Shown: piece after piece, positions 41,943 through 51,709 of the stretch | Layout: every line of letters begins with the position of its first letter | Numbering within the stretch: position 1 is the first letter of the stretch | Assembly (NCBI RefSeq): GCF_003182595.1 | Contig: NZ_PDNZ01000008.1 | Coordinates: 47,823-111,822, forward strand | Direction: 5' to 3' | Source: Prosthecochloris marina | GTDB lineage: Bacteria; Bacteroidota; Chlorobiia; Chlorobiales; Chlorobiaceae | DNA: 64,000 nt | Notes under the pieces: model-generated | Database searches by the model: none | What the model was told of the DNA's origin: nothing | The model's input: the letters and a program-made list of their open reading frames with translations, nothing else | Program-made: the position numbers and the translations under genes

Positions 41943-42323
41943 TTACGCCATGAATGCGTTGGTGATGTGTTCAAGCTCGAATTTCTTGATTCGGCCGTTT
42001 GCCAATGAATGTGCTATGATGGCAATGACGTCGAACCTGCAGTCGGGTTCAGGAGCTGGAAGCGCTGCCAGATATGCCGAAGCAGCTTTTATGATCTCTT
42101 TCTGCTTTTCAGGGGTAACTGCTTCGAGCGGGTGCCCTTTTGTGTCCGATGATCTTGTTTTCACTTCTATGAAACAGAGGGTTTGTTTATCTGCGGCTAC
42201 AATATCTATTTCATTACGCCGATAGCGGTAGTTCCTGTAGAGGATTCGGTACCCTTTTTCAAGAAGATAGGTGACAGCGGTCATTTCTCCTTGGCGCCCA
42301 AGATCGTGGGGAATAAATGGCAT
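41943..42323 (-). CDS. yraN: YraN (UPF0102) family endonuclease-like protein
   Basis: A 126-residue protein with the UPF0102 pattern: [47 protein letters not shown]. This is a Holliday-junction-resolvase-like nuclease fold with the acidic residues (E, D, ExK) in place; activity is not established. It lies 15 bases behind rnhB, a common pairing. Confidence 0.92.
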   Translation of the reverse strand: MPFIPHDLGRQGEMTAVTYLLEKGYRILYRNYRYRRNEIDIVAADKQTLCFIEVKTRSSDTKGHPLEAVTPEKQKEIIKAASAYLAALPAPEPDCRFDVIAIIAHSLANGRIKKFELEHITNAFMA

Positions 42324-42338
42324 GTGGATCGGCTGGGT

Positions 42339-42962
42339 TTATTTTTCTCCAAGTTCTTTCAGCTTGAAACTTTTCCGATGAAGAGGGCAGCGCCCGTGCT
42401 CCAGAATAGCGGTGACATGCGCTTTTGTAGGGTATCCATAGTGTTTTTCAAAGCCGTAGAGCGGATATTTGCCGGCATATTCTCTCATGAGCCTGTCGCG
42501 GGAGGTTTTTGCCAAAACCGATGCAGCGGCAATGGAAAAAACTTTTGCATCTCCTTTGACGATCGTCTGATATGGAATCGGGAAAGTCGGGGTAAACCTG
42601 TTGCCATCAATCAGCATAAAGTCGGGTAACTGTTGCAGCGATTCTGCTGCCCTGTTCATGGCTAGCATAGTTGCGCGGAAGATGTTCATGCGGTCGATCA
42701 TAAGGTGATCGATCATCGATATGCTGAAGTCCAAGGCGGATTCCCGGACAGCTGCAGCAAGAGATTCGCGAAGTTTTGGGGTAAGGCGTTTCGAATCGTT
42801 TAATTTCCCGAGAATCCCGGTTGGTTTGAAAAAACGCGGAAAAACAACCGCCGCCGCGACAACCGGTCCGGCAAGAGGCCCTCTTCCGGCTTCATCGATG
42901 CCGCAGACCTTGCTGTGATCGATCCAAAATGTCTCTTCGTATTTCCCGGTTGAGAGTGGCAA
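42339..42962 (-). CDS. rnhB: Ribonuclease HII
   Basis: A 207-residue RNase HII. The N-terminal [20 protein letters not shown] carries the first catalytic acids (DE). LMIDGNRF and the later [19 protein letters not shown] and [19 protein letters not shown] are family signatures. It removes ribonucleotides from DNA-RNA hybrids. Transcribed with yraN. Confidence 0.97.
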   Translation of the reverse strand: MPLSTGKYEETFWIDHSKVCGIDEAGRGPLAGPVVAAAVVFPRFFKPTGILGKLNDSKRLTPKLRESLAAAVRESALDFSISMIDHLMIDRMNIFRATMLAMNRAAESLQQLPDFMLIDGNRFTPTFPIPYQTIVKGDAKVFSIAAASVLAKTSRDRLMREYAGKYPLYGFEKHYGYPTKAHVTAILEHGRCPLHRKSFKLKELGEK

Positions 42963-43212
42963 GTTGTAATAAAATTTCGATGTTTAAGTGAGGCTGGAAA
43001 ATTTTTAGGCTTGTCAAGAAAAGTGATGAAAATTTGTGCTTTTAACAAAAATGTTAAATAATAGAGGTTACATTTCATATGCCGGGTTGAGCGTTGTGAT
43101 CGTGCCGTGGCTTTGTCGAAACACTTGAGTAGTCGCTTGGTTTGATGCCGGTAGTGGAAAAACGGAAGGGCAAGGGAACATAATATAACATTTTAGATTG
43201 TAAGGGTTTGTA

Positions 43213-44919
43213 ATGAAGAAGACTGTGAAAAAGCAGTTGCTGATGAACAAGTCCGGTGACGAGATTCAGGTTGCTTTGGTCGAAGAGGGCCGTTTGGCAG
43301 AACTTATAATCGAGCGTCCGGACAGTCTTCGCAGCATAGGTGATATATATCTTGGGAGGGTGCACAAGGTTGTCGAGGGGCTCAAGGCAGCTTTTGTCGA
43401 TATCGGTCAGAAGTCGGATGGGTTTCTGCACTTTTCTGATGTTGGCACAACAACGGATGATTACCGTGCCCTCATCGAGGATGATGATGATGATGACGAT
43501 GAGAATGGTAACGGCGGGGGTGAAGAGGATGATAACGGGGTGACAAGGGGTCCTGCACAAAAGGAATCGAAAGGGAACGGTGCCAAAGCTTCCGCTCAGA
43601 GCAACGGTCAGAAAAATGGTGGTAACCGAACAAAAAACAACGGCCCAGATCGGCGGCGGCAGTCATACACCCAGATGATTGCGAGCAAGCTCAAAGCTAA
43701 CGATTCCATCCTCGTCCAGGTAATCAAGGAACCAATCAGCAATAAGGGATCCCGTCTTACATCGGATATCACCATAGCGGGCCGATTTATGGTTCTGCTT
43801 CCTTTCGGCGGTGGGCAGATAGCGGTATCGCGCCGTGTTGTCGCACGTAAAGAGCGTGCAAGGCTGAAAAAACTCGTTCGATCGATGCTGCCGGAAGGCT
43901 TTGGGGCGATTATCAGGACAGTTGCCGAGCACCAGGAAGAGGAACTGTTGAAAAAGGATCTCGAAAAACTGCTGGCTAAATGGGAACAGATAGAGGAAAA
44001 GCTGAAGGATGCAAAGCCTCCGCAGCTCATCTTCAAGGAAGACACCATTATTTCCAGCGTACTGCGTGACTCCCTTACAACGGATGTCACGGAATTGGTT
44101 GCCAATTCGCAAAGCATCCACAAAGAGACCTTGAACTACATTCAGTGGGCGGCTCCGGAGATGGAGAAAAATGTCACGCTGTACAAGGGCAAGCTGCCGT
44201 TGTTCGAGGGGTACGGTATCGCCAAGGATGTCGAGTCTATTTTTTCTCGCAAGGTATGGCTGAAATCGGGAGGGTATATCATTATAGAGCATACTGAAGC
44301 CATGGTTGTCATCGATGTCAACAGTGGTCGCTATGCTGCAAAGAAAGAGCAGGAAGAGAACTCGTTGAAAACAAACCTCGAAGCAGCGCGTGAAATAGTC
44401 CGTCAGCTCAGGTTAAGGGATATCGGTGGTATTATCGTTGTCGACTTCATCGATATGCTTGACCCGAAGAATGCAAAAAAAGTTTATGATGCGATGAAAA
44501 ACGAGCTGCGCCATGACCGTGCGAAATCGAACATTCTGCCAATGTCCGATTTCGGGTTGATGCAGATTACCCGGGAGAGAATAAGGCCGAGCCTTATGCA
44601 GCGCATGGGGGATCAGTGTCCTGCATGTGGAGGTTCAGGCGTTGTACAGGCTCGCTGTACAACGATTAATCAGGTAGAGAGATGGCTTAGAAAATATGCT
44701 CTTCAGCAGAAAATGAAATTCCAGCAACTTGATCTGCATGTGAGTCCGACAGTTGCCGAGCCGTTGAGAAATGTCGATCGCAACATAGAAATGAAATGGT
44801 TTCTTCAGCATATGCTTTTTATCAGGGTCAAGCCGGACGAAAGCCTGAGGAGTGACGATTTTCGATTCTATATCCGAAAGAGCAGCAAGGATATAACCGC
44901 AGAGTACAGCGAGCTGTAA
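43213..44919 (+). CDS. rng: Ribonuclease E/G family protein with a low-complexity insertion in the S1 domain
   Basis: A 568-residue endoribonuclease. The S1 domain starts [20 protein letters not shown] and [16 protein letters not shown]. It is interrupted from about residue 90 to 160 by an acidic, Gly/Asn/Lys-rich stretch beginning with seven aspartates. Catalysis is in [15 protein letters not shown] and [10 protein letters not shown]. The zinc-link is CPACGGSG. RNase E/G matures rRNA and degrades mRNA. The insertion is not part of the usual RNase G; see findings. Confidence 0.93.
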   Translation: MKKTVKKQLLMNKSGDEIQVALVEEGRLAELIIERPDSLRSIGDIYLGRVHKVVEGLKAAFVDIGQKSDGFLHFSDVGTTTDDYRALIEDDDDDDDENGNGGGEEDDNGVTRGPAQKESKGNGAKASAQSNGQKNGGNRTKNNGPDRRRQSYTQMIASKLKANDSILVQVIKEPISNKGSRLTSDITIAGRFMVLLPFGGGQIAVSRRVVARKERARLKKLVRSMLPEGFGAIIRTVAEHQEEELLKKDLEKLLAKWEQIEEKLKDAKPPQLIFKEDTIISSVLRDSLTTDVTELVANSQSIHKETLNYIQWAAPEMEKNVTLYKGKLPLFEGYGIAKDVESIFSRKVWLKSGGYIIIEHTEAMVVIDVNSGRYAAKKEQEENSLKTNLEAAREIVRQLRLRDIGGIIVVDFIDMLDPKNAKKVYDAMKNELRHDRAKSNILPMSDFGLMQITRERIRPSLMQRMGDQCPACGGSGVVQARCTTINQVERWLRKYALQQKMKFQQLDLHVSPTVAEPLRNVDRNIEMKWFLQHMLFIRVKPDESLRSDDFRFYIRKSSKDITAEYSEL

Positions 44920-44928
44920 GCTCACCTC

Positions 44929-44945
44929 AAGGCTTGGCCTTTTTG
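44929..44945 (+). terminator. Weak Rho-independent terminator-like hairpin after rng
   Basis: AAGGC at 44929-44933 pairs with GCCTT at 44937-44941 over a three-base loop, followed by TTTT. The stem is only five base pairs, so this is a weak call. Confidence 0.35.
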
Positions 44946-45064
44946 CCCAATTTCTGCGTCTTGTTCAGATTTCCGATATCCGCTTCGGTTTCTGAACTCT
45001 CTTGACCCTGAACAAAAATTCTCATGCATTGAAGCGGTCCTGTGTGTGTAGACTATGTTTGCTT

Positions 45065-45197
45065 ACGAACAACGAACAACGAACAACGAACAACGAACAA
45101 CGAACAACGAACAACGAACAACGAACAACGAACAACGAACAACGAACAACGAACAACGAACAACGAACAACGAACAACGAACAACGAACAACGAACA
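45065..45197 (+). repeat. Heptanucleotide tandem array, 19 copies of ACGAACA, abutting dapD
   Basis: 133 bases consisting of exactly 19 perfect copies of ACGAACA, ending at base 45197; the dapD ATG begins at 45198. The unit has no T, so an RNA copy cannot pair with itself. The seven-base period is not a multiple of three, and all three forward frames stay open through it. It replaces the place where a ribosome binding site would be. Confidence 0.95.
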
Positions 45198-46055
45198 ATG
45201 CTACTTGAAGAAGTACGAAAAAGTATAGAAAACCTGGCCGTTCTGACGGCTCCCGATTTACGCAAGCATGCCGATGCTCGTGATGTTTTCATGGAGTTCC
45301 AATCTCTGTTGAATGAAGGCAAGGCAAGGGCTGCTGAGAAAAAAGATGGCTGCTGGCAGGCAAATTCCTGGGTAAAGCAGGGGATTTTGCTCGGTATGAA
45401 GCTGGGATTGTTGCAGGAAAGCACGATAGCGTTTCCCGACGGTCGTAACTGGACTTTTGTCGACAAGGATACCTATCCCGTTAAGCAGTTTCGAAAGGAA
45501 GATGGTGTTCGCGTTGTGCCCGGTGGCTCATCCGTTAGGGATGGGGCGTATCTTGCTCCTTCTGTCGTTATGATGCCGCCAGCATATGTCAACGTCGGCG
45601 CGTATGTCGATGCAGGCAGTATGATCGACTCTCATGCTCTTGTCGGTAGCTGTGCGCAGGTTGGTCGGAACGTGCATCTCTCCGCTGCGGTTCAGGTCGG
45701 CGGTGTACTCGAGCCTGTAGGAGCGGTACCGGTTGTTATTGAGGATGATGTTATGGTGGGAGGAAACTGTGGCATTTATGAGGGTACGATCGTTGGTTCG
45801 CGGGCGGTTCTCGGTACCGGGGTTATTCTTAACGGTTCGACACCGGTTTACGATATTGTTCATGATCGTGTTATCAGGAAAACAGAGGACGCACCTCTTT
45901 CGATTCCCGAAGGGGCTGTTGTTGTTGCAGGTTCGAGAAAGATCAAAGGTAGCTTTGCCGATGAACATGGTCTTTCTATCTATACTCCTGTGATTATCAA
46001 GTATAGGGATGAAAAAACCGATAGTGCTACGGCTCTTGAAAGCGCTTTGCGCTGA
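45198..46055 (+). CDS. dapD: 2,3,4,5-tetrahydropyridine-2,6-dicarboxylate N-succinyltransferase
   Basis: A 285-residue left-handed beta-helix acyltransferase of lysine and diaminopimelate synthesis. The core has [60 protein letters not shown] and [20 protein letters not shown] (hexapeptide repeats). I start it at the ATG at 45198, which gives a family-like N-terminus ([13 protein letters not shown]). A start upstream, at 45042, would fuse about 50 repeat-encoded residues (TTNNEQR units) to it. No ribosome site precedes 45198; the tandem array does. Confidence 0.92.
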   Translation: MLLEEVRKSIENLAVLTAPDLRKHADARDVFMEFQSLLNEGKARAAEKKDGCWQANSWVKQGILLGMKLGLLQESTIAFPDGRNWTFVDKDTYPVKQFRKEDGVRVVPGGSSVRDGAYLAPSVVMMPPAYVNVGAYVDAGSMIDSHALVGSCAQVGRNVHLSAAVQVGGVLEPVGAVPVVIEDDVMVGGNCGIYEGTIVGSRAVLGTGVILNGSTPVYDIVHDRVIRKTEDAPLSIPEGAVVVAGSRKIKGSFADEHGLSIYTPVIIKYRDEKTDSATALESALR

Positions 46056-46096
46056 ATTTATCGGATTTGCTTTTGTAAAGTTCAAAGATCTTCTTT

Positions 46097-47791
46097 ATGA
46101 AACTCGACCTCGTTAGGGGCATGTCGCAAAAGATGATCCCGATTCTCGTTATTCTGCTCGCTTTTACGGGAACAGGTCTCAAACCTTCGGACAGTTCTGA
46201 GCGCGAGTATTTTTCCATTGCCAAGAACATAGAGCTTCTCGGCGATGTCTATCGGGGGGTATCTGACAATTATGTGGACGATATCGATCCTGCAGAGTTC
46301 ATGTATGCGGGCATTGACGGTATGCTTGAAACGCTTGATCCTTATACGGTGTTTCTTGATAAGGAAGAATCGCTCGAGCTTGGAGAGTTGACCAGGGGTC
46401 AATATGCGGGGGTCGGTATCAGAATTTCCGAGATCGCAGGTGATGTATATATCGTTTCGGTTTTCGACGGTGCTCCAGCATCGCAGGCCGGGCTGCGTGT
46501 CGGTGACCGGATTGTAAAAGTCGATAAACATCTTATTGAAGGAAAAGAGCTCGATGAGGTGAAAGACTTTATCAAGGGGCCTGTCGGAAGCAAGGTTGTT
46601 CTGTCCGTAGAGCGGTACGGTCGGAGGAGGAACAAGCGCTACACTCTTGTCCGTCAGGAAGTGAGGGTGAACAGCATACGCTATGCCGGGCTTTTCGGAA
46701 CCACCGGTTATTTCGAAATGAGTTCTTTCGGTAACCGAAGCGCGGATGAGCTTACCCGGGCTATCAATGATATGCATGCTGCTGCCAGATTGGGAAATCG
46801 TACCATGAATGCGGTGATTCTTGATTTGCGTAACAACCCGGGTGGGCTTTTGGATGTGGCGGTTGACGTAACCGGGCTTTTCGTCGGCAAAGGAAGTCAG
46901 GTTGTTTCTACAAGGGGGCGTGATCTGGAAAGCGAGGTAAGTTATCGAACGGCAAAAGAACCTGTTGTGAAGGGATTGCCTCTGGTTGTTTTAATAAATG
47001 GTAACAGTGCATCCGCTTCGGAGATCGTTGCGGGAGCGATTCAGGAACTTGATCGTGGTGTGGTTATCGGTGATCGTTCTTTCGGGAAAGGGCTTGTGCA
47101 GTCGGTGGTACGTTTGCCTTTCGATTGTGCCCTGAAACTGACAACTGCAAAATACTATACTCCTTCGGGTCGCCTTATCCAGAAAGAGCATGACTGGACG
47201 GATGGCTCTCGTGATGTTCTCAAAGAAGAAACAAAGGGGAATGATGAAACGGTTTATTATACCGTGAACAAGCGGAAAGTGTATGGAGGGGGAGGTATTC
47301 TTCCCGATATCGAGGTGGAGGCTGATACATTGGGGGATTACGAGGCATCGCTGCGCAAGGATGGGATGCTGTTCCGTTATGCGAACAAGTACAGGGCTTC
47401 AAATGACAGCTTGCCGGAAGCCGGTATTGACAGAAAATTCCTGATGCAGGATTTTGACAGTTTTTTGAAAAATGAAGGATTTGTCTATCAAACCGAGCCT
47501 GCACTTTTGCTGAAAGAAGTTAAGAGAGCTATCGAGGAAGAACCGGAAGAGAACACGTCAGGAACGATCGACACACTTATAGCTTCGCTGCATAACGAGG
47601 TGGAACGCCTTGCAGAAAAGGGAAAATCCAACGAATCGGAAACGATTGCTCTTGCTCTTGAGCAAGAGATCATGCGTCACTTTGACGAAGAAGCCGCTCG
47701 AAGAAGCATGATCGAGGGTGATCCAGTCGTTAAAAAGGCTCTCGCCATTCTTAAGGATTCCAGAGAGTACCGCGGTATTCTCAGTCCGTAG
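46097..47791 (+). CDS. ctpA: Carboxyl-terminal processing protease (S41 family)
   Basis: A 564-residue exported protease with an N-terminal hydrophobic signal (MIPILVILLAFTGTGL). The PDZ domain covers about residues 100-185 (GQYAGVGIRISEIAG, GLRVGDRIVKVD). The catalytic domain has LRNNPGGLLDVAVD, the nucleophile Ser in NGNSASASEIVAGAIQ, and the Lys in GDRSFGKGLVQ. It trims protein C-termini in the periplasm. The C-terminal 130 residues extend beyond the minimal CtpA. Confidence 0.95.
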   Translation: MKLDLVRGMSQKMIPILVILLAFTGTGLKPSDSSEREYFSIAKNIELLGDVYRGVSDNYVDDIDPAEFMYAGIDGMLETLDPYTVFLDKEESLELGELTRGQYAGVGIRISEIAGDVYIVSVFDGAPASQAGLRVGDRIVKVDKHLIEGKELDEVKDFIKGPVGSKVVLSVERYGRRRNKRYTLVRQEVRVNSIRYAGLFGTTGYFEMSSFGNRSADELTRAINDMHAAARLGNRTMNAVILDLRNNPGGLLDVAVDVTGLFVGKGSQVVSTRGRDLESEVSYRTAKEPVVKGLPLVVLINGNSASASEIVAGAIQELDRGVVIGDRSFGKGLVQSVVRLPFDCALKLTTAKYYTPSGRLIQKEHDWTDGSRDVLKEETKGNDETVYYTVNKRKVYGGGGILPDIEVEADTLGDYEASLRKDGMLFRYANKYRASNDSLPEAGIDRKFLMQDFDSFLKNEGFVYQTEPALLLKEVKRAIEEEPEENTSGTIDTLIASLHNEVERLAEKGKSNESETIALALEQEIMRHFDEEAARRSMIEGDPVVKKALAILKDSREYRGILSP

Positions 47792-47802
47792 GGAAATGCC
47801 TC

Positions 47803-48474
47803 TTACAGGTTCCCCTTCTCGACGCGTTTGATCTGGCGATGGATTCCGAGAACGATCATCAGGTTGCTTATGGTAAGCAGACTTTCCGCGCTGCCGTGCA
47901 GAAGATCATCATGTGACAGCGTTGGAAATCCGCGAACCTCTGTAGAGAGGTACATGAAGAATACCGTCACACTGATGAATATCAGCACAAACCAAAAGCC
48001 GGCGATCGTGAGACCCGATAAAATATGGGGATCCTTTTTTTTGATCAGAATCAGGGTTACCAGAAAGCTGATATATACCACGCTGGAGATTTGGAGGATG
48101 AGATCGAAAACATCCTCACCCATGTAGGATTGAGGTCTTCCCGAAATAAGAAACATGCCTGAGATTGCCATGATGTTGGTGATGTTTCGGGATTCGATGG
48201 TTTTGAGAATTCCAATCGATGCGTACAGCAGCGCGATACTTCCCAGAAGGTTGACGGTTTCCGAAAGGTCGAGCAGTATCGGAATATCATCACCACTGAC
48301 ATGGTAGGCAAGCACGAACCAGCTTCCTATCCAGTGTGGAATCATGAAAAGTCCTAAACGTTTCAAGTCTTTACGGCCGATCATCTCTCCGTAACGGTAC
48401 ATCAGAAATGCGGCTATTCCCCATTCGAGGGAAGAGGATATATGGATGAGCCAGTTCGGTAGTGAGAGGAGCAT
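47803..48474 (-). CDS. DUF2499-like (Ycf49-like) membrane protein linked to bchP
   Basis: A 223-residue protein with six or seven hydrophobic segments. The N-terminal LSLPNWLIHISSSLEWGIAA and MYRYGEMIGRK, followed by FMIPHWIGSWFVLAYH, resemble the DUF2499/Ycf49-like domain of cyanobacteria and plastids. The second half (TLILIKKKDPHIL) has no clear match for me. Its ATG directly abuts the stop of the reductase gene (48475), so they form an operon. A role linked to pigment or photosynthetic membrane is inference from this pairing. Confidence 0.7.
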   Translation of the reverse strand: MLLSLPNWLIHISSSLEWGIAAFLMYRYGEMIGRKDLKRLGLFMIPHWIGSWFVLAYHVSGDDIPILLDLSETVNLLGSIALLYASIGILKTIESRNITNIMAISGMFLISGRPQSYMGEDVFDLILQISSVVYISFLVTLILIKKKDPHILSGLTIAGFWFVLIFISVTVFFMYLSTEVRGFPTLSHDDLLHGSAESLLTISNLMIVLGIHRQIKRVEKGNL

Positions 48475-49614
48475 TCAAGATCCCTTTATCAAGTGATAGA
48501 TGTTTTTCATGAAAATTTTCATCTGAACGCCCCAAGGGGCAGGTACCATTTTTTTGTAGAGATAAGAATCAAAAGTGATTTGCTGCACATCCTTATCCTC
48601 ACAGATTGCTACGAAACTTTCTCTCAACCGATCGCTTTTGTAATAAACCGATTGAAGTGTCTGTAGTCCAAAAAAGATGGGGGCGTACAGTTTTCTGAAG
48701 GTTTTCTCATATGAACTCAGAGGCCGGTTGTTGCGTACTTTTTCAATCATTGCTTGTGCTCCGAGTTTCCCGGAGCGCATCGCAAAGAATATCCCTTCTC
48801 CATTTGCAGGGGTTACCAGCCCTGCAGCGTCTCCCACGAGTATGGCATTGTCCAGTGTGAATGATTTTCTCGGTTTCATGGGAATCTTTGCGGCCTCGTC
48901 GAGATAGGGGTTTTCTGTAATGCCAAGTTTCTCCACAAAACGATGTTGCAACTGCTTGAGGTTATGTTTGCGAAACTCCGTGCCGGTTCCAATGGCGATA
49001 TGGTCGGTTTTCGGGAAAATCCAGCCGTAGAAATCAGGAGACACGTCTCCGTCGAACCAGATTTCTACCAGTTCTTCATAAGGCTTCAGGGTATCGCAGT
49101 AGTGGAAGCGTTGTTGCATGGCAATGACCTGCAAGTCGTTCGGGGGGAATCCGAGTTCTTCTGCTGTTTTGGAGTTGGCGCCATCTGCACCGATAATGTA
49201 AGAGACTTCCAAAGGGGCAAGGCCTTTCGACAGGTGTATTGTATGGCTTTTTCCGTTTCGGTCGATTTGCTTGACAAGTGCCTCCATGATTTCAGCGCCG
49301 TAACGTTTGGCCCGGTCTCGTAGATAGCTGTCGAAGCGTTCGCGACGCACCATACCCACGTAGCCGTTAGGCATTTCCATGGAGATTATTCTTCCTTTGG
49401 GAGAACGGACGCTCATCTTCGAAAGCTTTTTTTCTACCAGAGGTGAGGGAATGTTGAACTCCTCTATCAGTCCGAGAGGAATGGCCCCACCGCAAGGTTT
49501 GACATTGTCAAGGTTCCGCTCGATAAGAACCGTTGAAATTCCGGCCTTTGCCAGTTCGGCGGCGGCAACGGCTCCTGAAGGCCCACCACCGATTATTGCG
49601 ACATCGTAACGCAT
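48475..49614 (-). CDS. bchP: Geranylgeranyl reductase, BchP/ChlP type
   Basis: A 379-residue FAD-dependent reductase. The FAD site is [20 protein letters not shown], followed by [20 protein letters not shown], the ChlP/BchP N-terminal signature (CGGA). [20 protein letters not shown] is the second FAD motif. It saturates the geranylgeranyl tail to phytyl, in (bacterio)chlorophyll or precursor lipid. Length is close to known BchP (about 380-400). It lies 11 bases after glyS and abuts the DUF2499-like gene. Confidence 0.88.
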   Translation of the reverse strand: MRYDVAIIGGGPSGAVAAAELAKAGISTVLIERNLDNVKPCGGAIPLGLIEEFNIPSPLVEKKLSKMSVRSPKGRIISMEMPNGYVGMVRRERFDSYLRDRAKRYGAEIMEALVKQIDRNGKSHTIHLSKGLAPLEVSYIIGADGANSKTAEELGFPPNDLQVIAMQQRFHYCDTLKPYEELVEIWFDGDVSPDFYGWIFPKTDHIAIGTGTEFRKHNLKQLQHRFVEKLGITENPYLDEAAKIPMKPRKSFTLDNAILVGDAAGLVTPANGEGIFFAMRSGKLGAQAMIEKVRNNRPLSSYEKTFRKLYAPIFFGLQTLQSVYYKSDRLRESFVAICEDKDVQQITFDSYLYKKMVPAPWGVQMKIFMKNIYHLIKGS

Positions 49615-49625
49615 TGTTTCAAAAG

Positions 49626-51098
49626 TTATTTAGCAAGTTGCTCGTCGAGAAATGCTTTTACTTTCGAGATATTCACTCTTTCCTGCTGCGCCGAGTCACG
49701 GAACCTCACGGTTACAGTATTGTTTTCCAGCGTTTCATGATCGACGGTGAAGCAGTACGGTGTGCCTATCTCATCCTGCCGCCGGTACCGTTTGCCGATA
49801 GAGCCGGCATCGTCATACTGGACAAGGAAATTGTCAGCAAGTTCGTCACAAAGCTGCGTTGCTTTTGCACCCATCTCTCCTTTCTTCATCAACGGCAGCA
49901 CGGCAGCTTTTACCGGGGCTATTTTCGATGAGAATTTCAGCATGGTTCTCTGTTCACCGTCAACAACGTCTTCTGTATAGGCGTCGCAAAGAAGTGCGAG
50001 GAAAAGCCTGTCGCATCCTGCAGAGGTTTCAACCACGTAGGGGATGTAGCGTTCTTTAGTTGTCTGATCGATGTATTCCATGTTCTTGCCGGAAAACTCC
50101 TGATGTTGCTTCAGGTCGAAATCGGTCCGTGAATGAATTCCCTCGATCTCTTCAATGCCGAAGGGAAACTCGAACTTGATGTCGTAAGCAAGGTCCGCAT
50201 AATGAGCGAGCTTGTCATGCTTGTACCAGTGCAGTTTTTCTCTTTCTATACCCAGTTTCTCGATGTACCAGTTGTAGCGTTCCTCGCGCCATGCTTCGAA
50301 AGACTCCCCTTGGGTTCCCGGTTTTACGAAGTATTGCATTTCCATCTGTTCGAACTCGACCATGCGGAAAATGAAGTTTCCTTTGACGATCTCGTTGCGG
50401 AACGCCTTGCCGATTTGGGCTATACCGAAAGGCACCTTCATACGATTGGATTCGCGGACGTTGTGGAAATTCACAAAAATTCCCTGAGCGGTTTCCGGCC
50501 TCAAGTAGACGATACCTGAAGAATCGGCAAGTGCACCCATGTTGCACTGGAACATGAGGTTGAACTGCCTGACTTCCGTCCAGTCTGATGAGCCGGTATC
50601 CGGAGCCTTGATTTCCTCGGCAATGATGATGTCATAGAAAGTCTTGTTGGGATCGTCTGTTTCTGAAGCCCGCTCATAGTATGTGCTTACCCTGTGTGCA
50701 TCATCTTCCCTGCCGTCACGGCGAAGTTTTTCGATATGGTTTTCGATCAGGTGGTCCGCGCGATAGCGGCGCTTGGTGGTTTTGTCATCGATCATCGGGT
50801 CGTTGAAGCTCGATACATGGCCTGAGGCTTCCCAAACCGTCGGGTTCATCATGATCGATGCATCGATGCCGACGATATTCCGGTGTTTTCTCGTCATCGA
50901 TGTCCACCAGAGATCCTTTATATTCTTCTTCATCTCACTGCCGAGCGGGCCGTAGTCGAAACAGGAGGCAAGTCCTCCATAGATCTCCGATGAAGGATAG
51001 ATGAACCCCCGTCGCTTTGCAAGCGAGACCAATTTATTCATGACCTTTTCAGGTGATTGACCCACACTCTTTACTCGTGCTGTATCCGAATTACTCAT
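49626..51098 (-). CDS. glyS: Glycyl-tRNA synthetase, class II homodimeric type
   Basis: A 490-residue alpha2-type GlyRS. Recognisable parts are [39 protein letters not shown] (motif 1 region), [15 protein letters not shown] (motif 2 region), [12 protein letters not shown] and the C-terminal anticodon-binding domain ([16 protein letters not shown]). I chose the ATG at 51098; a TTG four codons upstream is possible. No clear ribosome site precedes either. It heads the glyS-bchP-DUF2499 operon. Confidence 0.95.
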   Translation of the reverse strand: MSNSDTARVKSVGQSPEKVMNKLVSLAKRRGFIYPSSEIYGGLASCFDYGPLGSEMKKNIKDLWWTSMTRKHRNIVGIDASIMMNPTVWEASGHVSSFNDPMIDDKTTKRRYRADHLIENHIEKLRRDGREDDAHRVSTYYERASETDDPNKTFYDIIIAEEIKAPDTGSSDWTEVRQFNLMFQCNMGALADSSGIVYLRPETAQGIFVNFHNVRESNRMKVPFGIAQIGKAFRNEIVKGNFIFRMVEFEQMEMQYFVKPGTQGESFEAWREERYNWYIEKLGIEREKLHWYKHDKLAHYADLAYDIKFEFPFGIEEIEGIHSRTDFDLKQHQEFSGKNMEYIDQTTKERYIPYVVETSAGCDRLFLALLCDAYTEDVVDGEQRTMLKFSSKIAPVKAAVLPLMKKGEMGAKATQLCDELADNFLVQYDDAGSIGKRYRRQDEIGTPYCFTVDHETLENNTVTVRFRDSAQQERVNISKVKAFLDEQLAK

Positions 51099-51672
51099 GT
51101 TGTGTTTCAATGATTGCGTTCTCTGGCGGTATCCGCCGTGTCTCTATGTAAATAAGATATTGAATATAACAAACCAAGGAGATTATCAGGGGGTATTGGC
51201 TGATCGGTAAAGACTCCCGATTCAAAACGAATAGGTTATCATCATCTAAAGAAAACCCGCCCTTGACGCTGAGATTTCCGGAATTTCAATTGTAACATTT
51301 CTTTCCGTCAATTCTCCAAGCAGAAATACAATATCGAAAAAATCATCAGGCCTGTGTTTTTCGGGTACACTCTCTGCAGGGGGCGGGGTGGTGGCAGCTC
51401 TCGGGTAGCCGGCATTCTCATGCCAACCGCATCTTGTGTAAGAGCTGCGTCGCCATGATCGGGAGGTTTCGGCTGTAAGTGAGCAATGTTTGATATAGGG
51501 TTGACAATATGCCCATATTTGCTACACGTGTTGCATTAATGGTCTATTTGTTCGCCCTTGTTCGATGTGGTTGATTTTGAAGAAAACAGATTTCTCATCT
51601 TTTATCTCTTTATAGTATAGTGGTTTAGGTTTTTTTGCTTTCAGTCTTTCCTGGCTGGCACAGCTGTTGACT
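51099..51672. other. Intergenic region between glyS and the secreted-protein gene
   Basis: No gene is recognised in this 574-base region. It holds a structured segment (next entry) and a TTGACA (51501-51506) with TACACG 16 bases downstream, a weak promoter candidate for the secreted-protein gene. A TATAGT is at 51611-51616, but no good -35 accompanies it. Confidence 0.4.
51394..51448. other. Candidate structured RNA or DNA element
   Basis: GCAGCTCT at 51394-51401 pairs perfectly with AGAGCTGC at 51441-51448. Inside it, GGCAT at 51411-51415 pairs with ATGCC at 51420-51424 over a four-base TCTC loop. This nested arrangement could be a small RNA or leader structure, but I cannot match it to a known family. 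Confidence 0.4.
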
Positions 51673-51702
51673 CTCCTGTTGTAGAACGTTAACCAACAGG
51701 AG
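51673..51702 (+). promoter_or_regulatory. Hairpin enclosing the ribosome binding site of the secreted-protein gene
   Basis: CTCCTGTTG at 51673-51681 and CAACAGGAG at 51694-51702 are perfect inverted repeats around a 12-base loop. The 3' arm ends in AGGAG, the Shine-Dalgarno site, seven bases before the ATG at 51710. If the transcript begins upstream of 51673, the site would be sequestered. Confidence 0.65.
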
Positions 51703-51709
51703 AATTATC

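Noticed and set aside
45042..45197. N-terminal extension of DapD encoded by the heptanucleotide array.
   Set aside because: Family alignment supports the start at 45198. The extension is mentioned only as a possible slippage effect.
45065..45197. A CRISPR array.
   Set aside because: The units are identical heptamers with no spacers.
51390..51480. A cobalamin riboswitch on the minus strand, suggested by a GCCACC stretch.
   Set aside because: The rest of the B12 box is missing, and the downstream gene on that strand is glyS.
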